Under the pieces are notes generated by a model. It had not been told where the DNA came from and did no database searches. It saw only the letters and a list, made by a program, of their open reading frames with translations. A DNA stretch of 64,000 nucleotides from Pseudanabaena sp. Chao 1811 (GTDB lineage Bacteria > Cyanobacteriota > Cyanobacteriia > Pseudanabaenales > Pseudanabaenaceae): positions 2,838,501-2,902,500 of the forward strand of contig NZ_CP101416.1 of the NCBI RefSeq assembly GCF_027942295.1, in the 5' to 3' direction. Shown piece by piece: positions 17,685 to 25,878 of this stretch (position 1 is the first letter of the stretch; each line of letters starts with the position of its first letter). The translations under genes were made by a program, and so were the position numbers.

Positions 17685-19118
17685 ATGACTGCAAATACCT
17701 TGCTGCGAGATGAACTTACCCCTGTAAACGCTAAAGCTAATAATTCACAGTCACAAACTTTGCCTGCGGGTGGACAAGATCCCGATCGCTTTGATTGGCA
17801 AGAGGTATGGTATCCCGTCTTTTACATTGAAGATTTAGATAAAACAAAACCTGCCAAGTTTACCCTGCTAGAGCGTGATCTTGTCATTTGGTGGGACAGT
17901 CATAGTAACGCATGGAAAGCCTTTGACGATCGCTGTCCCCATCGCCTCGTGCCTCTATCGGAAGGTAGAATTGCTGAAGATGGCTTATTGGAATGTCCCT
18001 ATCATGGTTGGGCTTTTAAGGGGGATGGCAGTTGCGATCGCATTCCTCAGCAACCTGAAGGGGGAACTGCTCACACCTCAAAACGTGCCTGTGTGAAATC
18101 ATTGCCTACTGCCGAGCGTCAGGGTCTGTTATTTATTTACGCTGGCAAACCCGAAAATGCTCAGCAAGTTAAGATTCCCATCGTCGATCCTATTGATGAC
18201 GAACCTGAGAAATGGACTATTTTTGGAACCTTTCGCGATCTTCCCTACGATGCGATTACCCTTTTAGAAAATGTCCTTGATGCGAGTCATCTACCCTTTA
18301 CTCATCATAGGTCTGTGGGCAATCGCGCCAATGCCGCACCGATGGTTTTAGAAGTTCTCGAAACCCATAAAAATGGCTTTAACGGCACATGGGAAGAGGG
18401 ACCCCGACGGGGCAAATTAGGAACACAAGATACAACTTTTATCGCGCCTTCCTTGATGTGGCACGACCTCACTTCTAAGCAATTTGGGAGAACGATGACA
18501 GTGGTATATGCCACACCCACCCGCAAGGGTGAATGTCGGATGTTTGCGCGATTTCCCTTTCAATTCAATTCAGCAATTCCTCGATTCTTTATTGGTATCA
18601 CGCCTCGTTGGTATTCGCATATCGGGCAGAATGGAATTCTCGAAGATGATCAGATTTTTCTGCATCATCAAGAGCGCTATTTAGCAACAGCACTGGCTCA
18701 ACCAGAAAATGATGGAAACTATGCCAAGGCTTTCTATTTAGCAACTCCTGCCGACACCTATGTTTCCGAATTGCGAAAATGGGTAACTCGCTACAAAGCC
18801 GATCCCTTTGCTGACCAAAGGCTAGCTGCACCTTTAGCCAAAGAAGTTCTCTTAGATCGTTACCATTCCCATACTTCTAAATGCGCGAGTTGTAGTAAAG
18901 CTTTAAAAACTGTGCGATCGCTAAAAACAGCAAGTCTAATCATTGCGGCGATCGCATGGACAGGTACGCCATTGATTAGCTATTTCCTAACCGCCAATTT
19001 ACTTGCAATTTTGTTTGGTTCTATTACTGCGATAATTGCGATCGCTGTTTGGTTCATCTGCAATAACCTAGAGCGCAAGTTTATCTATGGACAGGAAACT
19101 CCCCTACGCAATCTATAA
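17685..19118 (+). CDS. Rieske non-haem iron oxygenase, pheophorbide a oxygenase (PaO) family
   Basis: A 477-residue membrane-linked oxygenase. The Rieske cluster ligands are C84-P-H86 and C104-P-Y-H107 (CPHRL and CPYHGW). The mononuclear iron motif is ENVLDASHLPFTHH. After a PaO-type domain comes a redox-type CASC pair and two hydrophobic helices near the C-terminus (IIAAIAWTGTPLISYF and LFGSITAIIAIAVWF), as in plant PaO, PTC52, Tic55 and chlorophyllide a oxygenase relatives. Substrate in cyanobacteria is uncertain: pheophorbide, protochlorophyllide or another tetrapyrrole. The TAA stop is also the first three bases of an inverted-repeat element (family C). Confidence 0.9.
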   Translation: MTANTLLRDELTPVNAKANNSQSQTLPAGGQDPDRFDWQEVWYPVFYIEDLDKTKPAKFTLLERDLVIWWDSHSNAWKAFDDRCPHRLVPLSEGRIAEDGLLECPYHGWAFKGDGSCDRIPQQPEGGTAHTSKRACVKSLPTAERQGLLFIYAGKPENAQQVKIPIVDPIDDEPEKWTIFGTFRDLPYDAITLLENVLDASHLPFTHHRSVGNRANAAPMVLEVLETHKNGFNGTWEEGPRRGKLGTQDTTFIAPSLMWHDLTSKQFGRTMTVVYATPTRKGECRMFARFPFQFNSAIPRFFIGITPRWYSHIGQNGILEDDQIFLHHQERYLATALAQPENDGNYAKAFYLATPADTYVSELRKWVTRYKADPFADQRLAAPLAKEVLLDRYHSHTSKCASCSKALKTVRSLKTASLIIAAIAWTGTPLISYFLTANLLAILFGSITAIIAIAVWFICNNLERKFIYGQETPLRNL

Positions 19119-19203
19119 GTAGCTGGGCGCAATTAAATATAAAACCAAAAAAACTGTAGCGCACAGCGTGCGCTACAGTTTTTGGATCTATCCTAGCTAG
19201 TTA
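19116..19203. repeat. Inverted-repeat element, family C copy 1, starting at the Rieske gene stop codon
   Basis: The left end TAAGTAGCTGGGCGCAATTA matches the left ends near 42367 and 54752. The right end is degenerate (CTAGCTAGTTA). Inside is a hairpin at about 19144-19184 with stem AACTGTAGCGCAC / GTGCGCTACAGTT. The first TAA is the stop codon of the upstream gene. The hairpin may double as its terminator. Confidence 0.6.
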
Positions 19204-19331
19204 GGGATTGTTTAGAGTGTTTTCAAATGAATATGCACTCATCTGAAAACCGCTATACTATCGGGTGAATTTAAGGTGTCTATAGCATCGATAGTATTAA
19301 TCTGACCAGTTAAAATCACTAAATAACAACT

Positions 19332-19886
19332 ATGACCAAGCTTTATGGTGGCGCGAGAAGTCGTGCTTCAATTGTGAAATGGTATTTAGAAGAACTGCAA
19401 GTTCCCTACGAATTTCAACTTCTCGATATGCAGGCAGGTGAACACTTACAACCTAACTTTTTAGCCATTAATCCCTTCGGAAAGGTTCCTGCAATTACTG
19501 AAGGTGATTTTCAATTGTGGGAATCTGGCGCGATTTTGCTATACCTTGCCGATAAATATGAGCAGGTGAAAACCCTCGAAGAAAGAGCGATCGCTTCTCA
19601 ATGGGTATTGTTTGCCAATGCGACCCTTGGTCCAGGTATATTTGGTGCAGACACTCGCGAAAAAGAATCACCACGATTACTCGGTGGTTTAAACAAGATT
19701 CTTGAAAATCAAAGTTATATCACTGGTGAAAACTTCACTGTGTCGGATGTAGCGGTGGGGACAATCCTCGGCTATGCGATTTTGATGCTCCAAATCTCAT
19801 ACGCTGACTATCCTGCTGTAGATGCCTACGTTAAACGGATTAGCGATCGCCCTGCTTACAAAAAAGCAATTTTAGGTATTACATAA
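19332..19886 (+). CDS. Glutathione S-transferase
   Basis: A 184-residue two-domain GST. The thioredoxin-like N-terminal domain begins MTKLYGGARSRASIVKWYLEE, with a candidate catalytic Ser/Arg in RSRAS, cis-proline segment GKVPAI and the glutathione-binding LWESGAILLYLADKY. The helical C-terminal domain ends with TVSDVAVGTILGYA (N-capping box) and ISDRPAYKKAI. Expected role: glutathione conjugation or peroxide detoxification in the cytoplasm. It precedes the ATPase gene by 79 bases on the same strand and might be co-transcribed. Confidence 0.92.
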   Translation: MTKLYGGARSRASIVKWYLEELQVPYEFQLLDMQAGEHLQPNFLAINPFGKVPAITEGDFQLWESGAILLYLADKYEQVKTLEERAIASQWVLFANATLGPGIFGADTREKESPRLLGGLNKILENQSYITGENFTVSDVAVGTILGYAILMLQISYADYPAVDAYVKRISDRPAYKKAILGIT

Positions 19887-19965
19887 ATTGTACATATGAT
19901 TTATTGCTGCTGGAATTGATGTTGCTATAACTTCAATTTCAGTAGCAATAAAACTAGGTGTTTAA

Positions 19966-21288
19966 ATGCTAAAAAGTCTGCGCTTAGAAAATTTTAAAAG
20001 TTTTAAAAATGCTGAGCTTTCGCTTGGAGATTTGACGGTTCTAGTGGGAACTAATGCTTCAGGAAAGAGCAATATTCGTGATGCATTTCGTTTTTTGCAC
20101 GGCATTTCGCGAGGCTATAGTATTGCCGAAATTATTGGCGAGAAATATGGTGAAGGTGGTGTGCTGCAATGGCGTGGCATACGGGGCGGGACGAAAGAAA
20201 TAACTTATTGTGGGGCAGATTCTTTTGCGATCGCTATTTCCTTTTCTGTCCAAGATGGTGATACAAAATATGACATGGATTACCTTATTCGGATGAGGTT
20301 AGATGCTTCTAGTCCAGTACCATATATTAGGGAAGAATCTTTATATTGTGGGCAAAAAGAGTATCCAATCTTTGAATCAAAGTTTGACTTTAACTCTCCT
20401 CTTTATCCCAATTCTAGTAAGGTTCGTTTTTATGACTATATGGGAAGTTATACACAATATGTAGATCCTGTAAAGTTTGAGAATTATGATCATTTAGCTA
20501 ACTATATTCCAATACTTTCTCAAGTCGTATTAGGAGCTAAGCCATATGGACAAGGTGATAGAGAAAATTTTACAAACTCAACTGCGAGAAAATTTTGTGA
20601 GATCGCTCTAACTGCAATTAGTGAAATGAGATTTCTGGATCTCAGCTCTGATGTAATGAGATTGCCGACTTATTCAGGACAAAATGTTTTAGGCGATCGC
20701 GGCGAAAATTTATCATCGGTGATGCTAGATATTTGTCGTGATGCAAATCGTAAGGCGATTTTATTGGATTGGTTGCAAGCCTTAACGCCAATGGATGCAA
20801 AGGATTTTGACTTTCCAGAGGATTTTACGGGCAAAGTTTTGCTGAGAATCGAAGAGGCTAGTGGACAGAAAACAACCGCTTACAGTGCATCGGATGGAAC
20901 ATTAAGATTTTTAGGATTGCTAGCGGCGCTTTTGGGTAATCAGCGATCGCGCTTTTACTTTTTTGAAGAACCTGAAAACGGCATTCATCCCAATCGCTTG
21001 AGCTTGTTATTGCAACTAATGGAGCAAGAAGTCGCTAATGGCTCAATGCAAATAGTGATCACTACCCATTCACCACTTTTGTTAAATTTCCTCAGCCCTG
21101 CCAGTCTTGAATATGCCTCTTTGATGTATCGCATAGGCGATCGCGCCGAGTCACGAATTACTAAGATCATGGACATTCCCAATGCTAGGGAACTTGTCGC
21201 TAATGATGGATTATCGAGCTTACTAGATTCAGGTTGGCTAGAAGATGCGATGTATTTCCTCGAAGATGAAGAGGTGCAGAACTCATGA
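19966..21288 (+). CDS. AAA/SMC-like ATPase of the OLD type (AAA_21)
   Basis: A 440-residue ABC-class ATPase. Walker A is GTNASGKSN (28-36), preceded by LRLENFKSFKN, as in RecF/OLD-like proteins. The signature segment SDGTLRFLGLLA is at 309-320, Walker B YFFEEPENGIHP at 331-342, and the switch histidine is in THSP (367-370). There is no TOPRIM domain at the C-terminus; instead the next gene, overlapping by four bases, carries a TOPRIM-like acidic pattern. ATPase-nuclease pairs of this kind (Class 2 OLD/Gabija, PARIS, DUF4276 pairs) act in phage defence. This role is inferred from layout. The coiled-coil part of true SMC proteins is absent. Confidence 0.88.
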   Translation: MLKSLRLENFKSFKNAELSLGDLTVLVGTNASGKSNIRDAFRFLHGISRGYSIAEIIGEKYGEGGVLQWRGIRGGTKEITYCGADSFAIAISFSVQDGDTKYDMDYLIRMRLDASSPVPYIREESLYCGQKEYPIFESKFDFNSPLYPNSSKVRFYDYMGSYTQYVDPVKFENYDHLANYIPILSQVVLGAKPYGQGDRENFTNSTARKFCEIALTAISEMRFLDLSSDVMRLPTYSGQNVLGDRGENLSSVMLDICRDANRKAILLDWLQALTPMDAKDFDFPEDFTGKVLLRIEEASGQKTTAYSASDGTLRFLGLLAALLGNQRSRFYFFEEPENGIHPNRLSLLLQLMEQEVANGSMQIVITTHSPLLLNFLSPASLEYASLMYRIGDRAESRITKIMDIPNARELVANDGLSSLLDSGWLEDAMYFLEDEEVQNS

Positions 21289-21887
21289 ATGTTCTGATTA
21301 TTCTGGAAGATTTTGTTAATGATGAGAGTATGGTGCTACCGATTGTCAGAGCGATGATGACAGCGATCGGTAAACCAAAAGCAAGAGTTACAGTCTGCAA
21401 AAATCCCCGTCTGCGAGGTCATGCTGAAGCTCTGAGATGGGAAAAGATTCAAGAAATTTTAGAAAGATATGGAGGTATGACTGATTTGTTTTTAGTATGT
21501 GTCGATCGTGATGGCAATGAAGATCGACGAGCAAAATTAGATGGACTTGAAAAGAAAGCACAGGAATTTTTAGCGGAAAAGTACCAAAGTCCAAAGCAAT
21601 TCCTTGGAGAAAACGCTTGGCAAGAATTAGAAGTATGGGTTTTAGCAGGATGTGAAGATCTTCCTAAAATCTGGAAATGGTCAGAAATTCGTGCTGAAAG
21701 AAAATCTAAAACAAGTTATTTCATGCGTTTTGCAGAACAGCGATCGCTATTAGAAGCACGTTGTCAAGGTAGAGGAATCCTCGCCGAAGAAGCAGCTAAA
21801 AATTACGATCGCATTCGGCAACTCTGTCCAGAAGATATTCAAGAACTAGAGAAAAATATTCGACAATGGTGTGAGTTGAGTAAATGA
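21285..21887 (+). CDS. TOPRIM/DUF4276-like partner of the AAA ATPase
   Basis: A 200-residue protein whose start overlaps the ATPase stop (ATGA). The N-terminus MNVLIILEDFVNDESM puts acidic residues (Glu8, Asp9, Glu14) after a beta strand, and LFLVCVDRDGNEDRR gives a DxD pair (Asp74, Asp76) after another, the spacing expected for a TOPRIM-like metal site. The C-terminal half is helical and charged. Stand-alone proteins of this sort partner AAA_21 ATPases in defence modules (DUF4276, DUF4435 in PARIS). The assignment is by pattern only. Its stop overlaps the crtD start in the same way. Confidence 0.72.
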   Translation: MNVLIILEDFVNDESMVLPIVRAMMTAIGKPKARVTVCKNPRLRGHAEALRWEKIQEILERYGGMTDLFLVCVDRDGNEDRRAKLDGLEKKAQEFLAEKYQSPKQFLGENAWQELEVWVLAGCEDLPKIWKWSEIRAERKSKTSYFMRFAEQRSLLEARCQGRGILAEEAAKNYDRIRQLCPEDIQELEKNIRQWCELSK

Positions 21888-23380
21888 AAGTACAACAGAA
21901 AATTATTGTGATCGGGGCGGGAATTGGCGGTTTAACGGCGGCGGCTTTGCTGGCAAAGCGTGGCTATGAAGTCATTGTTTATGATTTGGCTCTTGTTGCT
22001 GGTGGCTGTGCATCGACCTTTAAGCGGCGCGGCTTTACCTTTGATGTTGGTGCGACACAGGTGGCGGGATTGGAATCTGGCGGGATTCACGATCGCATTT
22101 TTAAAGAACTCGAAATAGAACTTCCTGAAGCTACCGATTGTGATCCAGCCTGTGCCGTGTTTTTGCCAAATGAGCATGAACCGATTAATGTCTGGCGCGA
22201 TCGCCATAAGTGGAAACTAGAAAGACAAAAGCAATTTCCCAATAGCGAACCATTTTGGGATTTCTTAGAAGATTTATTTTGGCGGAGTTGGCGCTTTCAG
22301 TCTCGCGATCCGATTTTGCCGCCACGCAATTTTTGGGATGCTTGGCAATTAGTTAAAGCTTTGCGGATTGACACTCTAGCTACCGTTCCCTACACCTTTT
22401 CGACGGTGGGTGATGCCCTGCATGGTTTTGGATTAGCAAATGATCAAAGACTCCGCACCTTTCTCGATTTGCAATTGAAGCTCTATTCACAGGTGAATGC
22501 CGAAGAGACAGCTTTGCTCTATGCGGCAACAGCTCTTGCAGTTTCGCAAACTCCATTAGGACTATCTCATCTCAAAGGAAGTATGCAGGTACTAAGCGAT
22601 CGCCTAATTGAGAGTATTGAAAGGGATGGAGGTAAAGTATTAATGCAGCATCGGGTTAGCGAAATTAAGGAAACAGGAAACAGGAAACAGGTAAAAGTAG
22701 AAAGTCTCAGAACGGGGGAAACTTGGTGGGATGAGGCAGATCATCTGGTGGCGAATGTGACGGTGAATAATTTTGTGCAGCTTTTGGGTGAACAAGCTCC
22801 TAAGGGTTATGCTAAGCGGGTTAACAATCTTAAACCTGCTTCTGTTGCTTTTGTCGTTTATTTGGGAGTAGATCGCGCGGCAATTCCCGAAAACTGTCCG
22901 CCGCACTTGCAATTTTTGGAAGCCTATGAACACTCTATAGCGTATAAACCGCATTCTCTATTTGTTTCCGTGAGCAAAGAAGGTGATGGTCGCGCTCCAG
23001 ATGGAAAAGCAACGATTATTGCGTCAGAATTTACCGATGCTGAAGTTTGGTACGGTGGTGAGGATTATCAGGAACTCAAAAAGAAATTTACAGAACGGGC
23101 GATCGCGCAGTTAAGGGTCTACTTTCATCTTAATGAGGAAACAATCATTCACGTAGAAGCCGCTACACCTCAGACCTTTGAGCGTTATACGGGACGCGAT
23201 CGCGGCATCGTTGGTGGTGTAGGAATGCGTGTCTCTACCTTTGGTCCCTTTGGATTTGCTACCCGCACTCCTCTCAAAAATATCTGGCTAGTCGGCGACT
23301 CCACTCACCCCGGTGAAGGAACCGCAGGGGTAAGTTATTCCGCACTAACAGTGGTAAGACAATTAGATCAATCATCCTAA
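21884..23380 (+). CDS. crtD: Carotenoid C-3',4' desaturase CrtD
   Basis: A 498-residue FAD amine-oxidase-fold desaturase. The dinucleotide-binding motif is VIGAGIGGLTAAALLAKRGY, followed by GGCASTFKRRGFTFDVGATQ; the C-terminal FAD motif is LVGDSTHPGEGTAGVSYSAL. Long stretches (PACAVFLP, INVWRD, LQLKLYSQVNAEETALLYAA, RFT/RYTGRDRGIVGGVG) match what I recall of the cyanobacterial CrtD used in myxoxanthophyll synthesis. Its ATG overlaps the preceding TOPRIM-like gene by four bases, an unusual link between a pigment gene and a putative defence pair. It ends before a bidirectional hairpin. Confidence 0.88.
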   Translation: MKVQQKIIVIGAGIGGLTAAALLAKRGYEVIVYDLALVAGGCASTFKRRGFTFDVGATQVAGLESGGIHDRIFKELEIELPEATDCDPACAVFLPNEHEPINVWRDRHKWKLERQKQFPNSEPFWDFLEDLFWRSWRFQSRDPILPPRNFWDAWQLVKALRIDTLATVPYTFSTVGDALHGFGLANDQRLRTFLDLQLKLYSQVNAEETALLYAATALAVSQTPLGLSHLKGSMQVLSDRLIESIERDGGKVLMQHRVSEIKETGNRKQVKVESLRTGETWWDEADHLVANVTVNNFVQLLGEQAPKGYAKRVNNLKPASVAFVVYLGVDRAAIPENCPPHLQFLEAYEHSIAYKPHSLFVSVSKEGDGRAPDGKATIIASEFTDAEVWYGGEDYQELKKKFTERAIAQLRVYFHLNEETIIHVEAATPQTFERYTGRDRGIVGGVGMRVSTFGPFGFATRTPLKNIWLVGDSTHPGEGTAGVSYSALTVVRQLDQSS

Positions 23381-23403
23381 CTCTCGAAAGTGTGACTACA
23401 CGG

Positions 23404-23436
23404 TTTTTATGGTGTGGCTCCGCCGCACCATAAAAA
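23404..23436. terminator. Bidirectional terminator after crtD
   Basis: A 15-bp stem (TTTTTATGGTGTGGC / GCCGCACCATAAAAA, one G-T wobble) with a TCC loop. It lies between converging crtD and the DAO-type gene. The minus strand gives the T run. Confidence 0.7.
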
Positions 23437-23445
23437 ATCAGTTCT

Positions 23446-24540
23446 TTATTGAAATGGCTTTAGGGCAAAAGGTCGCCAAGGTAAATCGCTTTCGCCAGTT
23501 AAAAGTAAATCTTTGGTAATTTGAGCAGTAACAGGAGCCATCATTACGCCATTGCGGTAATGACCTGTAGCAATCAGCATATGGGGATGATTGGGGACAA
23601 ACCCAAGAATGGGCGCTTGGTTTGCCTGTGGTCTAGGGCGATCGCCTGCCCATGTTTCTAAGACTTCAGCATTCGCAAATGTGGGACACCATGCGATCGC
23701 CTGTTCTAATAGAAATGGTACGTTCGCCTCACGGGGTAATTGACTTGGCTCAAACTCTAGAGTTGCCCCAAGCCAATATTGATCATCCCCAAGCGGCACA
23801 ATATTAATATCAGTACCATCTTCATTTTCCGCATGAACAATGTTTTTGAGATTGAGATTAGGGACTTTTAGCCGTAAAGCTTGACCGCCAATGGGTAGCA
23901 ATAGATCTTGAGTTTGATTTTTTAAGAATGGCGCAATCAAAGGATTGGAACCCATACCTGACGTGATCACGATACGATCGCTAGAAATATCTTCTAAGTT
24001 TTTAACTGAGGTATTCCACAGAAATTTCACCCCATTTTGAGTAGCGGCAGCGACTAATGCGTTGACAAACCTAGTGGGATGTACTGCCCGATCACTGGGA
24101 CTGAATAACCCACCCTCAGCTTGCCATTGTGAAAATTGTTCGGTAAGTTCTTGATGCTCCAGCCATTGCAACTCAAAGCCTTGTTTTCTGCGGATTTCGA
24201 TCAGCGATCGCGATGTGGTTTCCGCATTGGGCGATCGATATAAATTTAAAATGCCGTTGCGATTGTAGCGAAGATCCTGCTTGGTTTGGGCAGTTAACTC
24301 CATAATGAGGCGATCGTACTTACTTAAGCTGGCTAAGCGCAACTTGACTAAAGTCCCCCTCGCCTTAGCACTACAAACTGCCATTAACACCCCTAACGAA
24401 GCCCCAGTCGCACCCATTGCAGGTTGAGTATTTGCCTCAATAACAGTCACATCTAGTGTATTTGCACTCACATCTTTACTTAATTCATAGGCAAGTAATG
24501 CCCCAATCACCCCGCAACCAACAATAGTAATAGTTGTCAT
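23446..24540 (-). CDS. FAD-dependent oxidoreductase, DAO/ThiO-like
   Basis: A 364-residue flavoprotein from the ATG at 24540; the frame is open 14 codons further but MTTITIVGCGVIGALLAYEL is the natural start of a dinucleotide-binding fold. Features of the D-amino-acid/glycine oxidase family: GATGASLGVLM after the first strand region, central substrate domain, and GHYRNGVMMAPVTAQ at the C-terminus with ETWAGDRPRPQANQAPILG before it. These resemble glycine oxidase ThiO of thiamine synthesis, but no thi gene is adjacent here, so the substrate is open. Confidence 0.82.
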   Translation of the reverse strand: MTTITIVGCGVIGALLAYELSKDVSANTLDVTVIEANTQPAMGATGASLGVLMAVCSAKARGTLVKLRLASLSKYDRLIMELTAQTKQDLRYNRNGILNLYRSPNAETTSRSLIEIRRKQGFELQWLEHQELTEQFSQWQAEGGLFSPSDRAVHPTRFVNALVAAATQNGVKFLWNTSVKNLEDISSDRIVITSGMGSNPLIAPFLKNQTQDLLLPIGGQALRLKVPNLNLKNIVHAENEDGTDINIVPLGDDQYWLGATLEFEPSQLPREANVPFLLEQAIAWCPTFANAEVLETWAGDRPRPQANQAPILGFVPNHPHMLIATGHYRNGVMMAPVTAQITKDLLLTGESDLPWRPFALKPFQ

Positions 24541-24586
24541 TAATCTCTTCAAACTAAGTGCATATTCATAAATTTTAGACATTTAC

Positions 24587-24736
24587 TAACGTCAGTTTGG
24601 GTTAAGCTTGCAAGTCTTACAAGCCCAGAAGCAGAAGCATTGCTTAGCAATGCTTCTGCTTCTGGGCTTTGAGAGAGGGTTTGCGTAGCAAAAAACTCTC
24701 CCAAAACTTGTTACAAACTATTCTGAACTCGCGTTA
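24587..24736. repeat. Family A inverted-repeat element, copy 1 (150 bases)
   Basis: Ends are TAACGTCAGTTTGGG and, inverted, TAACGCGAGTTCAGAA. Inside are two hairpins: a perfect 23-bp stem at 24621-24643 / 24647-24669 (loop TTA), and a weaker one built on GAGAGAGGGTTTGC. The same architecture recurs at 29547, 47182, 52557 and 63535. No coding capacity. Both ends are bordered by TA, as expected for a Tc1/mariner or IS630-type miniature element. Confidence 0.8.
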
Positions 24737-24738
24737 GT

Positions 24739-24854
24739 TAACGTCAGTTCGACGAAGGCGGAAAATGGTAAAAATCGCTAAGCGATTTTTACCATTTTCC
24801 GCCATTTGCGCGATGCGAAGCACCGCGCAAATGGCGTTATCGAACTCACGTTTA
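24739..24854. repeat. Second element with family A ends but a different core
   Basis: It begins TAACGTCAGTTCGA two bases after family A copy 1 and ends TCGAACTCACGTTTA, so its ends resemble family A. The core is unrelated: two hairpins, GGCGGAAAATGGTAAAAATC with its complement at about 24757-24803, and CCATTTGCGCG / CGCGCAAATGG. No open frame is present. Confidence 0.65.
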
Positions 24855-24894
24855 GTTAACTGATGTTACAGCTTGTTAAAACTTGAAGTAGTAG

Positions 24895-24943
24895 AGAGAC
24901 ATGCTTGAAAGCGTTGCTTTGAAAAGCTTTCAAGCATGTCTCT
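24895..24943. other. Long hairpin upstream of the FHA gene
   Basis: A perfect 18-bp stem (24895-24912 against 24926-24943) with a 13-base loop, followed by TGTTTTTAATTT. It resembles a terminator, but no plus-strand gene precedes it except the repeat elements. The rest of the gap to 25163 is AT-rich, with no gene seen. Confidence 0.5.
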
Positions 24944-25163
24944 TGTTTTTAATTTAGCGTAAAATACTGTAACTACAGTTGTATTCGGTAAAGATACGCT
25001 ACAAAATAACCAAGCAAAATAATTCTGAACAAAAGAGTATTGTTGGTTATAACAATTCGAGAAGGTCAGTGCTAGACTTTTGAAATAAATTGAAAAAGTG
25101 CAAGTCCTGTCGTATTTGCCATAAAAATTTTATTTTTTCTGTAAAAATTCTGCATGAAAGCCT

Positions 25164-25556
25164 GTGATTACGCTTAACTTGCTTCATCCTATCGAAGCTA
25201 CTCCTATCCAAACATGGAAATTTGAAGCTGAGCCTGTGATTCGGATTGGGCGCTCTGGCGATAATGACGTTATCTTATATAGCTCAGTTGTTTCTCGCTA
25301 CCATGTCGAACTACATCGTCAGGCTCTATATTGGGAAATCGTGAATATTGGGGCAAATGGGACATATGTTAACGATCAGCAAATAGAAAAAGAACGGGTA
25401 CAAAATGGGATTACGATTCGCCTTGCGGCAACTGGACCGAAGTTACAAATTTTACTAGATGGACAAGCATCTCCTACTTCCTCGCAACAAGTGTCTATCA
25501 CTCAGCCTATATCTGCCAAGCCAGTCGATAACCGTCCTACTCGTCACCTCAAGTAA
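25164..25556 (+). CDS. FHA-domain protein
   Basis: A 130-residue cytoplasmic protein consisting of one forkhead-associated domain (about 20-100), which binds phosphothreonine peptides. Key residues are GRSGDNDV with Arg30, SRYH with Ser45/His48, and NGTYVNDQQI with the conserved Asn. The tail is Ser/Pro/Gln-rich and disordered. The start is GTG at 25164; an ATG ten bases upstream is in another frame and closes after seven codons. Probable partner is a Ser/Thr protein kinase elsewhere. It is 322 bases before tig and separated from it by a terminator. Confidence 0.87.
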   Translation: MITLNLLHPIEATPIQTWKFEAEPVIRIGRSGDNDVILYSSVVSRYHVELHRQALYWEIVNIGANGTYVNDQQIEKERVQNGITIRLAATGPKLQILLDGQASPTSSQQVSITQPISAKPVDNRPTRHLK

Positions 25557-25595
25557 ATATTGAGACGAGGCAATTTGCCTCGCATCTCAATATTT
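25555..25595 (+). terminator. Hairpin at the end of the FHA gene
   Basis: A 17-bp stem with a 2-base bulge (AAATATTGAGACGAGGC against GCCTCGCATCTCAATATTT) and an AATTT loop, overlapping the TAA stop codon. Only a short G/T stretch follows. Confidence 0.6.
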
Positions 25596-25757
25596 GGGGT
25601 TTTCCTAACAATTTATACAATTTATGGGCAGCATATTCGGTGCGGTACATGTCCATATTTGAGGCAAGTTGAGCCGCTTTAGGATTGGATATGTTTTTTA
25701 TATAAATATGATCGGCATATGATCGGCGATATCGTAATATTATAGACTTGGCATAAT

Positions 25758-25870
25758 TTGACACTTGCTGACAGTTTTGCTAAAAAGTTGGCAGAAGTTG
25801 GCAAAGGTTGGCAAAAAATGTTTTTTGATTTCTAGATATATTCAATCTAGGCATACTTAATCTAGGCATA
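25758..25870 (+). promoter_or_regulatory. Candidate tig promoter with two sets of direct repeats
   Basis: TTGACA at 25758-25763 and TAAAAA 17 bases later could be -35 and -10 boxes. Directly downstream, AAGTTGGCA-type repeats start at 25785, 25795 and 25805, spaced about one helical turn apart. Nearer the gene, AATCTAGGCATA occurs twice (25844-25855 and 25859-25870), ending 8 bases before the tig ATG. Such phased repeats suggest protein binding. No known regulator can be named. Confidence 0.4.
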
Positions 25871-25878
25871 TTTAAATA

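Noticed and set aside
24585-24860. A full insertion sequence at the paired family A elements
   Set aside because: The two elements total under 300 bases and contain no transposase frame.
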